Counted from the first letter of the stretch, positions 1 through 8,691 are shown. The stretch: DNA of 64,000 nucleotides from Syntrophales bacterium (GCA_035363115.1 DAOSEM010000012.1:1-64000), one strand, 5' to 3'. Numbers and translations are program-made. Notes: generated by a model from the sequence alone, not told the origin.

Positions 1-8
1 GTTCCTCG

Positions 9-46
9 AAAAAAGCCCCGATGGGTCCCAGCCCTCGGGGCTTTCG
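9..46 (-). terminator. Intrinsic terminator after the MBL-fold gene
   Basis: On the minus strand GCCCCGA and TCGGGGC (positions 41-35 and 21-15) form a GC-rich stem followed by a run of six T. It lies 10 bp past the stop codon of the metallo-hydrolase gene and should end that transcript. Confidence 0.85.
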
Positions 47-56
47 AGTCTCCGGA

Positions 57-950
57 CTATTTCCCCTCCGCCACAACCCGAACTTTTGCCTGGAGGTTGA
101 TGAGATAGGGCCTCTCTTCCTGGAGGTTCGCTCCCGTCTCCAGGTAATCCTCCCGGTGGATCCGCTGGACGACCGCCTCCCGATCCCCGCCGGCATCGTT
201 CAGGTAACGTACGATGCGTTCCCGGAAGGCTTTTGTCCTTTCCAGCGAACGGGCCACGTACCCCCGGGCGTCCTCGCCGGTGAGCGTGTAGTAGTGGCTC
301 ATCATGATGAGGTCCAGATTCAGGACAAGGAGCTTTTCGAGGGAGGCGGTGTAATCCCGGTAGCTCGCCAGGAACTCCGGTTGAATTGTGAAGTTCTGAT
401 CGAAGACGCCGACGGCCTCGCCGGTGATGAGGGCCTTCAGCCGGGGAATGTAGTAGCAGACGGAATCCCGGGTGTGACCGGGGGTTGCGATCACCCGGAA
501 GGCCATGCCGCCGCCGGGATCCACTTCGGCCCCGTCTTCCAGCGGGATGTTCACGTCCAAGGAATCAAAGGAGATGTCCTCCCCGCCGACCCGGTCGCGA
601 TACAGTTCCTCGCAGTCCCGGCTCAGGCTCCGGATCAGATCGATGGCGCTCGCCTTCCTCAGGGTCTCCGCCGCGAGGCGGTGCGCCCCTATCTTCAGGC
701 CCGGGATGTGTCGCTTCAGGTAAGGACATGCACCGCAATGATCGAAATGGGCATGGGTCAGGTAAACGGAGCGAAGCCTCCCGGCGTCTCCCAGGCGCTC
801 CTGAAGGGCGTTCCGGTAGGCCGGCCCCATGAAAGTCATGCCTGCGTCAAACAGAACGGGCGCCACCCCGGTCACCAGATAGGCCGGCAGGTGCGGCCCC
901 CCGATGGCATACAGTCCGTCGGCCAGCAATCCCCTGCTCTCGATGATCAT
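57..950 (-). CDS. MBL-fold metallo-hydrolase
   Basis: A 297-residue metallo-beta-lactamase superfamily hydrolase. The zinc-binding motif THAHFDHCGA (HxHxDH) is clear, with a second metal-ligand region at ATPGHTRDS and a late histidine near MMSHYYT. These are glyoxalase-II-like features: a soluble enzyme cleaving an ester or thioester through a di-metal centre. The substrate cannot be told from sequence. The ATG at 950 was chosen because GAGGGGGG sits 4 bp upstream and the protein then starts at a typical MIIESRGLL strand; an in-frame extension of 22 residues lacks a better ribosome site. The gene is transcribed alone, ends in its own terminator, and is divergent from the spermidine-synthase-like gene. 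Confidence 0.85.
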   Translation of the reverse strand: MIIESRGLLADGLYAIGGPHLPAYLVTGVAPVLFDAGMTFMGPAYRNALQERLGDAGRLRSVYLTHAHFDHCGACPYLKRHIPGLKIGAHRLAAETLRKASAIDLIRSLSRDCEELYRDRVGGEDISFDSLDVNIPLEDGAEVDPGGGMAFRVIATPGHTRDSVCYYIPRLKALITGEAVGVFDQNFTIQPEFLASYRDYTASLEKLLVLNLDLIMMSHYYTLTGEDARGYVARSLERTKAFRERIVRYLNDAGGDREAVVQRIHREDYLETGANLQEERPYLINLQAKVRVVAEGK

Positions 951-1244
951 GATTCCCCCCTCGTCAAAGGCTACTTGCGGCGCCGGCAGTCCCTGAATCC
1001 GGCCGAAGAACGGCATACAGAATCAAACGCCGGAAAACGATGCTTTGCATAACATGATCAAACATGGTTTGCCACCGGCCCGCAGCCGGGCGACCTCCTT
1101 TTCCAGGCAGTCCCGCCGATGGCGGAGGATCCCATCGGGGCGTGAGTTTTTCCATGGGAACCGACAATGCCGCTTGACCCGGGCAACCGGATGGGCAATA
1201 CAGGATTCTCAAAAAAAAGGAGACCAGGCCCTGCCGACCCTGCC

Positions 1245-2141
1245 ATGAACAAATCTTTCCACAGGCCTTTCCTGTCCCGCATCGCCATCCTCCTCTTCAT
1301 TCTCATCGGGACACCGCAGGCGGCCATCGCGGAAAGCGAGAAAACCCTCTATGAAGGGGATTCGATCTACAACCACATTACCATCCGTCAGGCCGGCACG
1401 AACCGCTGTATGATCTTCGGACGGCATCGGGACCAGCGTCAGACCTGCATGAGCATCCCGCGACCCGACGAATCCGTCTTCGAATACACGGCCATGATGT
1501 TCGTCGGGTTCCGGTTCCTGCCGGACACACGGAACGTCTGCCTGATCGGTCTGGGAGGAGGCTATATACCGACCGTCTTCCGCATGCACCTGCCCCAGGT
1601 GCGGCTCCAGTCCGTGGAGGTGGATCCGCTGGTGGTCCGGCTGGCAAAGGAACACTTTTCGTTTCAGCTCGCGGCCGGCCATGCCCTGTCCGTTACCGAC
1701 GGCCGGCAATATCTTCGCAGAACGCCCGAGAAATTCGATCAGATCTGGATCGACGCCTTCAATTCCGATTACATCCCGGCACACATGACGACCCGTGAGT
1801 TCCTCGAACTCTGCCGCTCAAGGCTGTCGCAGAACGGGATCGTCGTCCAGAACGTCCATAATTCGAACCAGCTTTTCGACGCCCAGGTAACGACCTTCCG
1901 GAGCGTCTTCCGCTACGTCTATGTTTTCGAGGGAGCGAACAGCAGCAACTCCATCATCGTCGCCGCCCGGGAACCCCTTTATGCGCCGCCCAGGTTCTGC
2001 GGAGAACAGTGCAGAGGCCGGATCGGACCGATCGACCTGGTCCGGGAATCCCGGAAATTCAACCCCACTCCCGCGATCCGGAAGGAAAGGATCCTGACGG
2101 ACGATTTCAATCCGGCCAATCTGCTTCTGAATAGGAAATAA
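1245..2141 (+). CDS. Spermidine synthase-like protein, exported
   Basis: A 298-residue protein with the Rossmann methyltransferase-like fold of spermine/spermidine synthases: the nucleotide-binding glycine motif LIGLGGGYIP, then SVEVDPLVV (acidic residue at the end of beta 2), DGRQYLRR and the loop WIDAFNSDYIP. The first 29 residues are a clear signal peptide ending AAIA, so the domain is probably periplasmic, unlike cytosolic SpeE. In many bacteria this domain is the C-terminal half of a fused membrane protein; here the membrane half is the next gene, 46 bp downstream. A true polyamine role is uncertain, since such relatives often lack proven activity. The only AGGAG (1219-1223) is rather far upstream of the ATG. 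Confidence 0.75.
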   Translation: MNKSFHRPFLSRIAILLFILIGTPQAAIAESEKTLYEGDSIYNHITIRQAGTNRCMIFGRHRDQRQTCMSIPRPDESVFEYTAMMFVGFRFLPDTRNVCLIGLGGGYIPTVFRMHLPQVRLQSVEVDPLVVRLAKEHFSFQLAAGHALSVTDGRQYLRRTPEKFDQIWIDAFNSDYIPAHMTTREFLELCRSRLSQNGIVVQNVHNSNQLFDAQVTTFRSVFRYVYVFEGANSSNSIIVAAREPLYAPPRFCGEQCRGRIGPIDLVRESRKFNPTPAIRKERILTDDFNPANLLLNRK

Positions 2142-2187
2142 TCAGCGATCCGGGACGGCCGGAAGCTTCTTGCAGGAAGGATTCACC

Positions 2188-2814
2188 ATGGTACTTGTCT
2201 ACTTGGCGTTTGCATTGCTGCTGTTCATGTTCGGAGCGGTCATCATGAGCCTCGAAATCCTCTCTTCGAACCTGATGTCCCCGTATTTCGGGGGCTCCGT
2301 CTACATCTGGGGGAGCATCATCAGTTCCTTCATGGTCCACTTCTCGATCGGATATGTCCTCGGTGGATACCTGGCAAAACGGGCCTTCAAGGTATCCCTT
2401 TTCACATTTCTCCTTGCCGTCAGTGCGGTCTGGGTGCTTTTCATCCCACAGATGCACGCCCCCGCATGCAACTTCATCGCCGACCGGATCGTCGATGTCC
2501 GCGCGGGTTCCCTCGCAGCCATGAATATCCTCTTCTTCTTTCCCATCACGATCATGGCCATGGTATCCCCTTACATCATCGGGATCCTGACGCACTATCA
2601 CCGTGATTCGAGCTGGACGGCAGGATTGGTCCTCTTCCTGTCAACCCTCGGCTCCTTCGTGGGGACGAATCTGACGGCCTTTTTCCTGATCGACTGGTTC
2701 CCCGTGTCGAGGATCGTCGCCGGGCTGGGCTGGATCTGCCTTGCCGCTTCCCTGCTGGTTTTGTCGTTCCGCCTGGACAGGAAACTCGGCCGTGCCTCCC
2801 GGATTCGTCTGTAA
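2188..2814 (+). CDS. Membrane partner of spermidine synthase-like protein
   Basis: A 208-residue integral membrane protein with about six hydrophobic segments. The pattern MSLEILSSNLMSPYFGGSVYIWGSIISSFMVHFSIGY-like (E, SP.FG, WG motifs, here near residues 13-50) is typical of the N-terminal transmembrane half of fused spermidine-synthase membrane proteins. It follows the soluble half with a short gap and a good AGGAAGG site 7 bp before the ATG, so the two are probably cotranscribed and may assemble. Gene order is reversed relative to the usual fusion. Function is unknown beyond this relationship. Confidence 0.75.
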   Translation: MVLVYLAFALLLFMFGAVIMSLEILSSNLMSPYFGGSVYIWGSIISSFMVHFSIGYVLGGYLAKRAFKVSLFTFLLAVSAVWVLFIPQMHAPACNFIADRIVDVRAGSLAAMNILFFFPITIMAMVSPYIIGILTHYHRDSSWTAGLVLFLSTLGSFVGTNLTAFFLIDWFPVSRIVAGLGWICLAASLLVLSFRLDRKLGRASRIRL

Positions 2815-2837
2815 ACGCAATTTTTATAAATTATGTC

Positions 2838-3049
2838 TTGACATCCTCGGAGGATCATATTACGGGGTCTGACAATTCATAGAACGTGTTCGTCAGGTAC
2901 GGTTGTTCTGCCGACACGGAAAAAGTTGGATCGAAACAATTGAAGTGCAGAGGTTGGCCACCGTGCTCTTCTTGAGAGTCCAGGTGGCTTTTTATTCTGC
3001 CCTCGTTCCATCCGACTTTGGGAAAATTTGAGAAAGGAGGGTGCAAACG
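2838..3049 (+). promoter_or_regulatory. Long 5' leader of csp gene with terminator-like hairpin
   Basis: A TTGACA box at 2838-2843 precedes a roughly 200-nt untranslated region before the cold-shock gene. Inside it, GCCACC (2957-2962) and GGTGGC (2983-2988) form a stem, extended by an inner CTCT/GAGAG pairing, and are followed directly by TTTTT (2989-2993). This has the form of an intrinsic terminator placed upstream of the gene. Cold-shock genes typically have long structured leaders; attenuation here is inferred. Confidence 0.5.
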
Positions 3050-3250
3050 ATGGCAGAAGGCAAGGTGAAGTGGTTCAACGAGCAGAAGGGCTTTGGGTTC
3101 ATCGAGAAGGATGAAGGCGGCGATGTGTTTGTCCATTTCAGCGCGATTCAGGGTGCCGGCTTCAAGACACTGGTCGAGGGTCAGCGCGTGAGTTTCGATG
3201 TCACGCAGGGCAAGAAAGGCCCCGCAGCGGAAAACGTAAAGCCCCTGTAG
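3050..3250 (+). CDS. csp: Cold-shock protein (CspA family)
   Basis: A 66-residue single cold-shock domain, the usual family length. Both RNA-binding motifs are present: RNP1 KGFGFIEKD and RNP2 VFVHFSAI. Such OB-fold proteins bind single-stranded RNA or DNA and act as RNA chaperones or antiterminators. The start at 3050 is fixed by AGAAAGGAGG 9 bp upstream; a GTG three codons earlier would lie inside that spacing. A strong terminator follows. A second close paralogue lies at 22818. Confidence 0.97.
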   Translation: MAEGKVKWFNEQKGFGFIEKDEGGDVFVHFSAIQGAGFKTLVEGQRVSFDVTQGKKGPAAENVKPL

Positions 3251-3267
3251 GAATTTCCCGTAAACAA

Positions 3268-3316
3268 AGAAGCACTCCCGTGCCGGATGCGGTGTGAGAG
3301 TGCTTCTTCATTTTTA
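3268..3316 (+). terminator. Intrinsic terminator after csp
   Basis: Perfect 8-bp stem AAGCACTC (3270-3277) / GAGTGCTT (3298-3305) followed by CTTCATTTTT. It lies about 20 bp after the csp stop codon. Confidence 0.8.
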
Positions 3317-3351
3317 TCGTTCCCGTGCGGAGCGACAGCCAGGGGGTATTC

Positions 3352-3558
3352 ATGGTCCGATCCAAGTACACATTCCAGAAGCGGGAAAAGGAAAGGGCAC
3401 GTCAGAAGAAACAGCAGGAAAAGGTTGCCCGCCGGATCGAAGCGAAGGAGTCCAAAGCTTTGGCTCGCGAAGAAAACCCATCGGAAGATCCCGACATCGC
3501 AGGGATCGTTCCCGGGCCACAGCCGCTGCCCGAGCAGTGGAACGACACTGATCAGTAG
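3352..3558 (+). CDS. Small basic Lys/Arg/Glu-rich protein
   Basis: A 68-residue protein with a highly charged first half (KREKERARQKKQQEKVARR) predicted to be one long helix and an acidic, proline-rich tail. Small proteins beginning with a similar K-Y-T-F-x-K-R pattern are common in Desulfobacterota, but no function is known to me. AGGGGGT 4 bp upstream of the ATG supports this start over one nine codons earlier. It lies between the csp terminator and the convergent end of trpA. Confidence 0.65.
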   Translation: MVRSKYTFQKREKERARQKKQQEKVARRIEAKESKALAREENPSEDPDIAGIVPGPQPLPEQWNDTDQ

Positions 3559-3567
3559 GCCGACGGT

Positions 3568-4404
3568 TTACTTTCCCTCCCCAACACCAGCCGGTTCCTT
3601 CCGCCGCTTTCCATCGATGGCCATCCGGATCTCCCGGGCATAGGATGCCGCTGTTTCGACAAGATCGTTTCGGCCCGCCTTCTCTGCGATCAGCCGGACC
3701 AGCGCACTGCCGACGACGATACCGTCGGCCAAGGGCGCGATTCCGGCGGCCTGCCCGGCCGTGGCAATGCCAAACCCGGCAACGATCGGCAGGTCCGTCT
3801 CCGCCCGGAACCTCTGCAGATCGCGACGGATGTCAGCCTGTATCGGCGTGCTTGTTCCCGTCACCCCTGTCACGGAGATGGCATAGACGAACCCCGACGC
3901 CCGGCGGAGAATATTTCTTGCCCGCGCCGCGTCGGTCGTGGGCGCAACGAGCGATATGAATGCCAGGCTCGCCGGATCACTGTACCTCCTCAACTCTCCG
4001 GACTCCTCGAAGGGAAGATCAACGACGAGAAGCCCGTCTACACCAGCGGCAGCGGCATCCCGGGCAAACCGCTCGACGCCGTAGCTCAAAATGGGATTGA
4101 AGTATCCGAACAGCACCACGGGAATGTCGGACCGCCGGCGCAGGGAGGCGATTCGTTCGAGAATGCCCGCCAGGGTGGTCCCCCGCATCAGCGCCCGCTG
4201 GGACGCCGCCTGGATGACGGGGCCATCGGCTGTGGGATCGGAAAAGGGAACCCCGATCTCGAGGATATCGACTCCAGCGGCCTCCAGGGCCAGGGCCAGT
4301 TTTTCCGTCGTCTCCAGGTCCGGATCTCCCGCCGTCAGGTAGGCCACGAAAACCTTCCGTCCCTCCGCTTTTCTTTGGGCAAACGCCCTTTCAATGCGTA
4401 CCAT
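3568..4404 (-). CDS. trpA: Tryptophan synthase alpha subunit
   Basis: A 278-residue TIM barrel that cleaves indole-3-glycerol phosphate to indole and glyceraldehyde 3-phosphate, passing indole to TrpB. Family signature LEIGVPFSDPTADGPVIQ carries the catalytic Glu, and the second catalytic acid lies in LLVVDLPFEE. The phosphate-binding loops GFGIA and VVGSALV are intact. Start chosen at 4404, where GGAGG precedes the ATG; the upstream in-frame residues are inside trpB. It overlaps the trpB end by 14 nt and is the last gene of the trp operon. Confidence 0.97.
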   Translation of the reverse strand: MVRIERAFAQRKAEGRKVFVAYLTAGDPDLETTEKLALALEAAGVDILEIGVPFSDPTADGPVIQAASQRALMRGTTLAGILERIASLRRRSDIPVVLFGYFNPILSYGVERFARDAAAAGVDGLLVVDLPFEESGELRRYSDPASLAFISLVAPTTDAARARNILRRASGFVYAISVTGVTGTSTPIQADIRRDLQRFRAETDLPIVAGFGIATAGQAAGIAPLADGIVVGSALVRLIAEKAGRNDLVETAASYAREIRMAIDGKRRKEPAGVGEGK

Positions 4405-5605
4405 GGTCGTCCTCCTTTCCCTGCTTCTTCGCCATGACCTCAGCATCCTTGTCTCCTCGGCCGGAGAGGTTTACGATCATGATTCGGTCCTTCCCCAGCG
4501 TCGGCGCCAGCGTCATGGCATAAGCGACGGCATGGGCGCTTTCCATGGCGGGGATGATGCCCTCGATCCGGGACAGCAAGGAGAAGGCCGCCATGGCTTC
4601 CCGGTCAGGGACGGCGACGTAACGGGCGCGGCCGCCGGCATGAAACGCGCTATGCTCGGGTCCCACGCCGGGATAATCGAGCCCCGCGGCAATGGAATGG
4701 GCGTCCCGCACCTGGCCGTAATCGTCCTGCAGCAGGAAGGTCTTGTTTCCGTGGAGGACGCCGATCCGGCCGGCGGTGATGCTGGCGGCATGCATCCCCG
4801 TCGCCAGGCCCAGCCCCGCCGCCTCGACGCCGACCATCTCAACGGATGGGTCGTTCCGGAACGGATAAAACAGCCCCATGGCGTTGCTCCCTCCACCGAC
4901 ACAGGCCACCAGCAGGTCCGGCAGCCGCCCCTCCTTCTCCAGGATCTGCCGTCTCGTCTCCCGTCCGATGGCGCTCTGGAAGTCGCGGACCATCATCGGG
5001 TAGGGGTGGGGACCCGCCGTCGTGCCGATGACGTAGAAGGTGTCCCGGACGGAGGCGGTCCAGTATCGCATGGCCTCGTTCATGGCGTCCTTCAGCGTCG
5101 CCGTCCCGGAGGAGACAGGAACCACCTCGGCCCCGAGGATCTTCATGCGGTAGACGTTGGGCGCCTGGCGGCGGATGTCCTCCTCGCCCATGAAGACGCG
5201 GCATTCCATGCCGAAGAGGGCCGCCACGGTGGCCGTGGCCACGCCGTGCTGGCCCGCCCCGGTCTCGGCGATGACCTTCCGCTTGCCCATGCGCCGGGCC
5301 AGGAGGGCCTGCCCCAGGGTGTTGTTGATCTTGTGCGAGCCCGTGTGGTTCAGGTCTTCCCGTTTCAGGTAGATCCGCGCACCGCCGAGGGATTCCGTCA
5401 GGCGGGAAGCGAAATAGAGGGGCGTCTCCCGGCCCGCGTAGTCCCTCTGCAGGATCCTGAATTCCCTCCGGAACTGCGCGTCACGCCGGGCCTCCCGATA
5501 GGCCGCTTCCAGCTCGTAAAGGGCCGGCATGAGGGTCTCCGCGGCATAGCGCCCCCCGAAGGGGCCGAAATGGCCGCGCCGGTCCGGCTGCCTGTTCGTC
5601 TTCAT
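4391..5605 (-). CDS. trpB: Tryptophan synthase beta subunit
   Basis: A 404-residue PLP enzyme that condenses indole with L-serine to give tryptophan. The PLP lysine lies in the canonical KREDLNHTGSHKINN motif, and the PLP phosphate loop is CVGGGSNAMG. Length and the N-terminal GPFGGRYAAETLMPAL place it in the standard TrpB1 class that pairs with TrpA. Its start overlaps the trpF stop as ATGA, and its end overlaps trpA, which suggests translational coupling of the two subunits. Confidence 0.98.
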   Translation of the reverse strand: MKTNRQPDRRGHFGPFGGRYAAETLMPALYELEAAYREARRDAQFRREFRILQRDYAGRETPLYFASRLTESLGGARIYLKREDLNHTGSHKINNTLGQALLARRMGKRKVIAETGAGQHGVATATVAALFGMECRVFMGEEDIRRQAPNVYRMKILGAEVVPVSSGTATLKDAMNEAMRYWTASVRDTFYVIGTTAGPHPYPMMVRDFQSAIGRETRRQILEKEGRLPDLLVACVGGGSNAMGLFYPFRNDPSVEMVGVEAAGLGLATGMHAASITAGRIGVLHGNKTFLLQDDYGQVRDAHSIAAGLDYPGVGPEHSAFHAGGRARYVAVPDREAMAAFSLLSRIEGIIPAMESAHAVAYAMTLAPTLGKDRIMIVNLSGRGDKDAEVMAKKQGKEDDHGTH

Positions 5606-6318
5606 GGCTTGTCCTTTCTCATTTCGGGAACATCGACGCTCCCGCTGTCCGTCCCGGGAAGCAAACGACGGAAGATCGCCCGTCCACCTTCCTCCCCCGG
5701 CTCCCCGGCCTCCCGGACACTAGCGATGATCCGCCGCATCCGTTCATGGTCCTTGATTCCCGGGGCGGTCTCGATGCCGCTGTTGATGTCCACCGCCCTG
5801 GGCCGGACGGCGGCCAGGGCCTCCCGGATGTTGTCTTCCCGGAGCCCTCCGGCGAGGACGAGGGGAAAGGTCCGCCCCAGCGCCGCCGAACGGTTCCAGT
5901 CGGCGGTGCGGCCTGTCCCGCCGCGGCGGTTGGCATCCCCGCCGTCGGCCAGAAAAGCATACACCGGATAGGCACCCAGCACACTGATGTCCATGGATTC
6001 CCCGGGCCACACGGCCTTGATCAGCCGCTCCCGGGAAAACCGGCGACAGTATTCCGGCGGTTCGTCACCGTGGAGCTGGATCATGTCCAGGCCGCAGGTC
6101 CCGGCGACATCCTCCACGAACGCCGCGTCCTGATTCACGAAAACGCCAACCGTAACGATCCCCCCGGGCAGACCGGCCCGGATCCGCCGGGCCTGCTCCG
6201 GGGAAACGCAGCGGCTGCTCGGCGGATAGAAGATGAATCCCAGGGCGTCGGCGCCCGAACGGGCGGCGCACAGGGCGTCTTCCAGGCGCGTGATCCCGCA
6301 GATCTTGATCTCCGTCAT
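5602..6318 (-). CDS. trpF: Phosphoribosylanthranilate isomerase
   Basis: A TIM-barrel isomerase converting N-(5-phosphoribosyl)anthranilate to CdRP. Signature motifs are KICGITRLEDA (catalytic Cys), LHGDE and the catalytic Asp in AVDINSGIE, with the phosphate loop LAGGL. At 238 residues it is longer than most TrpF; the extra length is a C-terminal tail of about 30 residues after the REAGEPGEE segment, rich in Arg and Gly, with no recognisable fold. Coupled by ATGA overlaps to trpC before it and trpB after it. Confidence 0.96.
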   Translation of the reverse strand: MTEIKICGITRLEDALCAARSGADALGFIFYPPSSRCVSPEQARRIRAGLPGGIVTVGVFVNQDAAFVEDVAGTCGLDMIQLHGDEPPEYCRRFSRERLIKAVWPGESMDISVLGAYPVYAFLADGGDANRRGGTGRTADWNRSAALGRTFPLVLAGGLREDNIREALAAVRPRAVDINSGIETAPGIKDHERMRRIIASVREAGEPGEEGGRAIFRRLLPGTDSGSVDVPEMRKDKP

Positions 6319-7088
6319 CGTCCTGTCAGCTCCTTCAGTTTCGCCGCCTGATCAGGGGCCTTCATCAGGGCCTCGCCGATCAGAAAGGCGTGCACACCCG
6401 CAGCGAGAAGAAGCTCCACGTCTCCCCGGGTGTGGATGCCGCTCTCCCCGACGACCGTCACGCCCGCCGGCACCCGGGGCGCCAGCTCCAGCGTCGTAGC
6501 CAGGTCCGTCCGGAAGGTGTCGAGGTCGCGGTTGTTGATCCCCACGAGAACGGCCCCGGCGCGGAGGGCCAGGTCCAGCTCCTCGCCGCCGTGGACCTCC
6601 ACGAGGGCGCTCATGCCCAGCGAGGCAGCCAGGGCGGCGTACTCCCGGAGCCGGCCTTCCTCCAGGATGCGGGCAATCAGGAGCACCGCGTCGGCCCCCA
6701 GGAGCCGCGCCTCGACGATCTGGTATTCGTCGATGACGAAGTCCTTGCGCAGGACGGGAAGGGTCGCCTCTCGCCGCACCTCCGAAAGATGGGCGCCGGC
6801 GCCCTCGAAAAAGGTTTCGTCCGTCAGGACCGAGATGGCGGCCGCCCCGCCTCTCTCATAGGCGGCGGCGATCTCCCGGGGCCGGAAATCCTCGCAGAGG
6901 CGGCCTTTGGACGGGGATGCCTGCTTGATCTCGCCGATGATCGCGCAGGGATACCTGCGCAGCGCCTCCCGGAAATCGCGAACGGGCGGAGCCCCGGGAA
7001 GGGAGCGCTCCAGGACCTCAAGGGGCGTCCGCGCCTTCGCGAGGGCCACTTCCCGCTTTTTCACCTCCACGATACGGTCGAGTATCAC
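6315..7088 (-). CDS. trpC: Indole-3-glycerol phosphate synthase
   Basis: A 257-residue TIM barrel that cyclises CdRP to indole-3-glycerol phosphate. Motifs IIGEIKQASPSKG, VLRKDFVID, LVEVHGGEEL, VGINNRDL and VVGESGI hold the catalytic Lys and Glu residues and phosphate contacts. The start is GTG at 7088, giving the normal VILDRIVEVKKREV N-terminus; the long upstream frame is antisense noise within trpD. It starts 8 nt after the trpD stop. TrpC and TrpF are separate proteins, not the fused form of enterics. Confidence 0.96.
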   Translation of the reverse strand: MILDRIVEVKKREVALAKARTPLEVLERSLPGAPPVRDFREALRRYPCAIIGEIKQASPSKGRLCEDFRPREIAAAYERGGAAAISVLTDETFFEGAGAHLSEVRREATLPVLRKDFVIDEYQIVEARLLGADAVLLIARILEEGRLREYAALAASLGMSALVEVHGGEELDLALRAGAVLVGINNRDLDTFRTDLATTLELAPRVPAGVTVVGESGIHTRGDVELLLAAGVHAFLIGEALMKAPDQAAKLKELTGR

Positions 7089-7096
7089 GGGACACC

Positions 7097-8107
7097 TCAG
7101 GCGTGGCTCATCTCGATCAGGGCCTGGAGCTTCTTCACGGCCGCGCCGCCGTCGATGCATTCCCGGGCGACGGCGGCTCCCTCCGTAACCGTCCCGGCCT
7201 TCCCGCCGGCGACGATGGCGAAGGCGGCGTTCAGCACCACCACGTCGCGGCAGGGACCGGCTTCCCCCGTCAGGACGGCCCGGACGATGCGGGCATTGGC
7301 CTCGGCGTCTCCGCCCACGAGGGATTCGGCGGGATAAACCTCCCCGATGACATCCAGCGGATTGAAGTTGTAGGTCCGGACGAGGCCGTCCTTCAATTCC
7401 GAGACCCTCGTCTCTCCCGTCACCGTAACTTCGTCGAGACCGTCCAGGCCGTGGACGACGAAGGCCCGCTTCGTCCCCAGGTTTTTCAGCACCCCCGCGA
7501 AGGTCTCCGTGAGGTGGGGATCGTAGACGCCGATGAGCTGGGCCGTCGCGCCTGCCGGGTTCGTCAGGGGGCCCAGCATGTTGAAGATGGTCCGGATTCC
7601 CGTCTCCCGGCGGGGACCGGCGGCGTACTTCATGGCCCCGTGCAGGCGGGGAGCGAAAAGAAACCCGATGCCGATCTCCTGGATGCATTCCTCGACGATG
7701 TCCGGCTCCGCCTCGATGTTGACGCCCAGGGCCTCCAGGACATCGGCGCTCCCACAGCCGCTGGATACGGCCCGGTTGCCGTGCTTGGCCACCGTCAGGC
7801 CCGCCGCGGCCGCGACAAACGCGGCCGTCGTGGAGATGTTGAAGGTGTTGCTCCCGTCGCCGCCGGTGCCGCAGGTATCGACGATGACGCCGGACCGGGC
7901 GTCGATGCGCGTCGCCTTCTGCCGCATCACCCGCGCCGCCCCGGTCACCTCCTCGACCGTCTCTCCCTTCATGCGAAGGGCCGTGATGAAGGCGCCGATC
8001 TGGGCGGGCGTCGCCTTGCCCTCCATGATGGCATCCATCGCGGACATCATCTCCCCTTCCCGCAGGTCCTCCCGCCGGACGACCTTGTTCAGCACCTGCT
8101 TCAGCAT
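7097..8107 (-). CDS. trpD: Anthranilate phosphoribosyltransferase
   Basis: A 336-residue enzyme transferring the phosphoribosyl group of PRPP to anthranilate. The glycine-rich PRPP motif VDTCGTGGDGSNTFNIST is complete, as are KHGNRAVSSGCGSADVLEALG and the family signature FLFAPRLHGAMK. It is a stand-alone TrpD, not fused to the TrpG amidotransferase. The start overlaps the trpG end by 7 nt. Confidence 0.98.
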   Translation of the reverse strand: MLKQVLNKVVRREDLREGEMMSAMDAIMEGKATPAQIGAFITALRMKGETVEEVTGAARVMRQKATRIDARSGVIVDTCGTGGDGSNTFNISTTAAFVAAAAGLTVAKHGNRAVSSGCGSADVLEALGVNIEAEPDIVEECIQEIGIGFLFAPRLHGAMKYAAGPRRETGIRTIFNMLGPLTNPAGATAQLIGVYDPHLTETFAGVLKNLGTKRAFVVHGLDGLDEVTVTGETRVSELKDGLVRTYNFNPLDVIGEVYPAESLVGGDAEANARIVRAVLTGEAGPCRDVVVLNAAFAIVAGGKAGTVTEGAAVARECIDGGAAVKKLQALIEMSHA

Positions 8108-8691
8108 GACCGATCCTCCTTCCGCACGTAAGTTTCGAGGAAATTCCGGAGCATCCGCTTCCCGTTCGGCGTCAGGATCGACTCGGGGTGAAACTGGAGC
8201 CCCTCGACGGGATGCGTCTGGTGCCGGATTCCCATGATTTCACCTTCCTCCGTCTCGGCGCTGACGGCCAGGCAGTCCGGGAGGCTTCCCCGCTCGACGA
8301 CGAGCGAGTGGTACCGCCCCGCCGTCACGGGATTGGGCATCCCCCGGAAGGTCGTCCTGCCGTCGTTCACGACGGGGGACGTCTTGCCGTGCATCACCCG
8401 CTCCGCCCGGACCACCCGGCCGCCGAAGGCCTGCCCGATGGCCTGGTGGCCGAGGCAGATGCCCAGGATGGGGATCTCTTCGTGGAAGCGCCGGACGACG
8501 TCGAGGGTGATGCCCGCCTCATCCGGGGAGCAGGGGCCGGGGGACAGGACGATGGCCTCCGGCGCCATGGCCTCGATCTCCTCCAGGGTGGTCTCGTCGT
8601 TCCGCCGGACGACCACGTCTTCTCCCAGCTGGCCCAGGTACTGGACCAGGTTGTAGGTAAACGAGTCGTAGTTATCGATCATCAGGATCAT
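8101..8691 (-). CDS. trpG: Anthranilate synthase glutamine amidotransferase
   Basis: A 196-residue class I glutamine amidotransferase supplying ammonia to TrpE. The triad is visible: nucleophile Cys in LGICLGHQAIGQ, and His/Glu in QFHPESI. Such subunits sometimes also serve PabB in folate synthesis; an internal position in the trp operon argues mainly for tryptophan. It is coupled to trpE by ATGA and to trpD by a 7-nt overlap. Confidence 0.97.
   Translation of the reverse strand: MILMIDNYDSFTYNLVQYLGQLGEDVVVRRNDETTLEEIEAMAPEAIVLSPGPCSPDEAGITLDVVRRFHEEIPILGICLGHQAIGQAFGGRVVRAERVMHGKTSPVVNDGRTTFRGMPNPVTAGRYHSLVVERGSLPDCLAVSAETEEGEIMGIRHQTHPVEGLQFHPESILTPNGKRMLRNFLETYVRKEDRSC

Noticed and set aside
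4394..5971. 525-codon plus-strand ORF opposite trpB/trpF
   Set aside because: GC-rich antisense shadow. The trpB and trpF proteins on the other strand carry clear active-site motifs, and this frame shows none.
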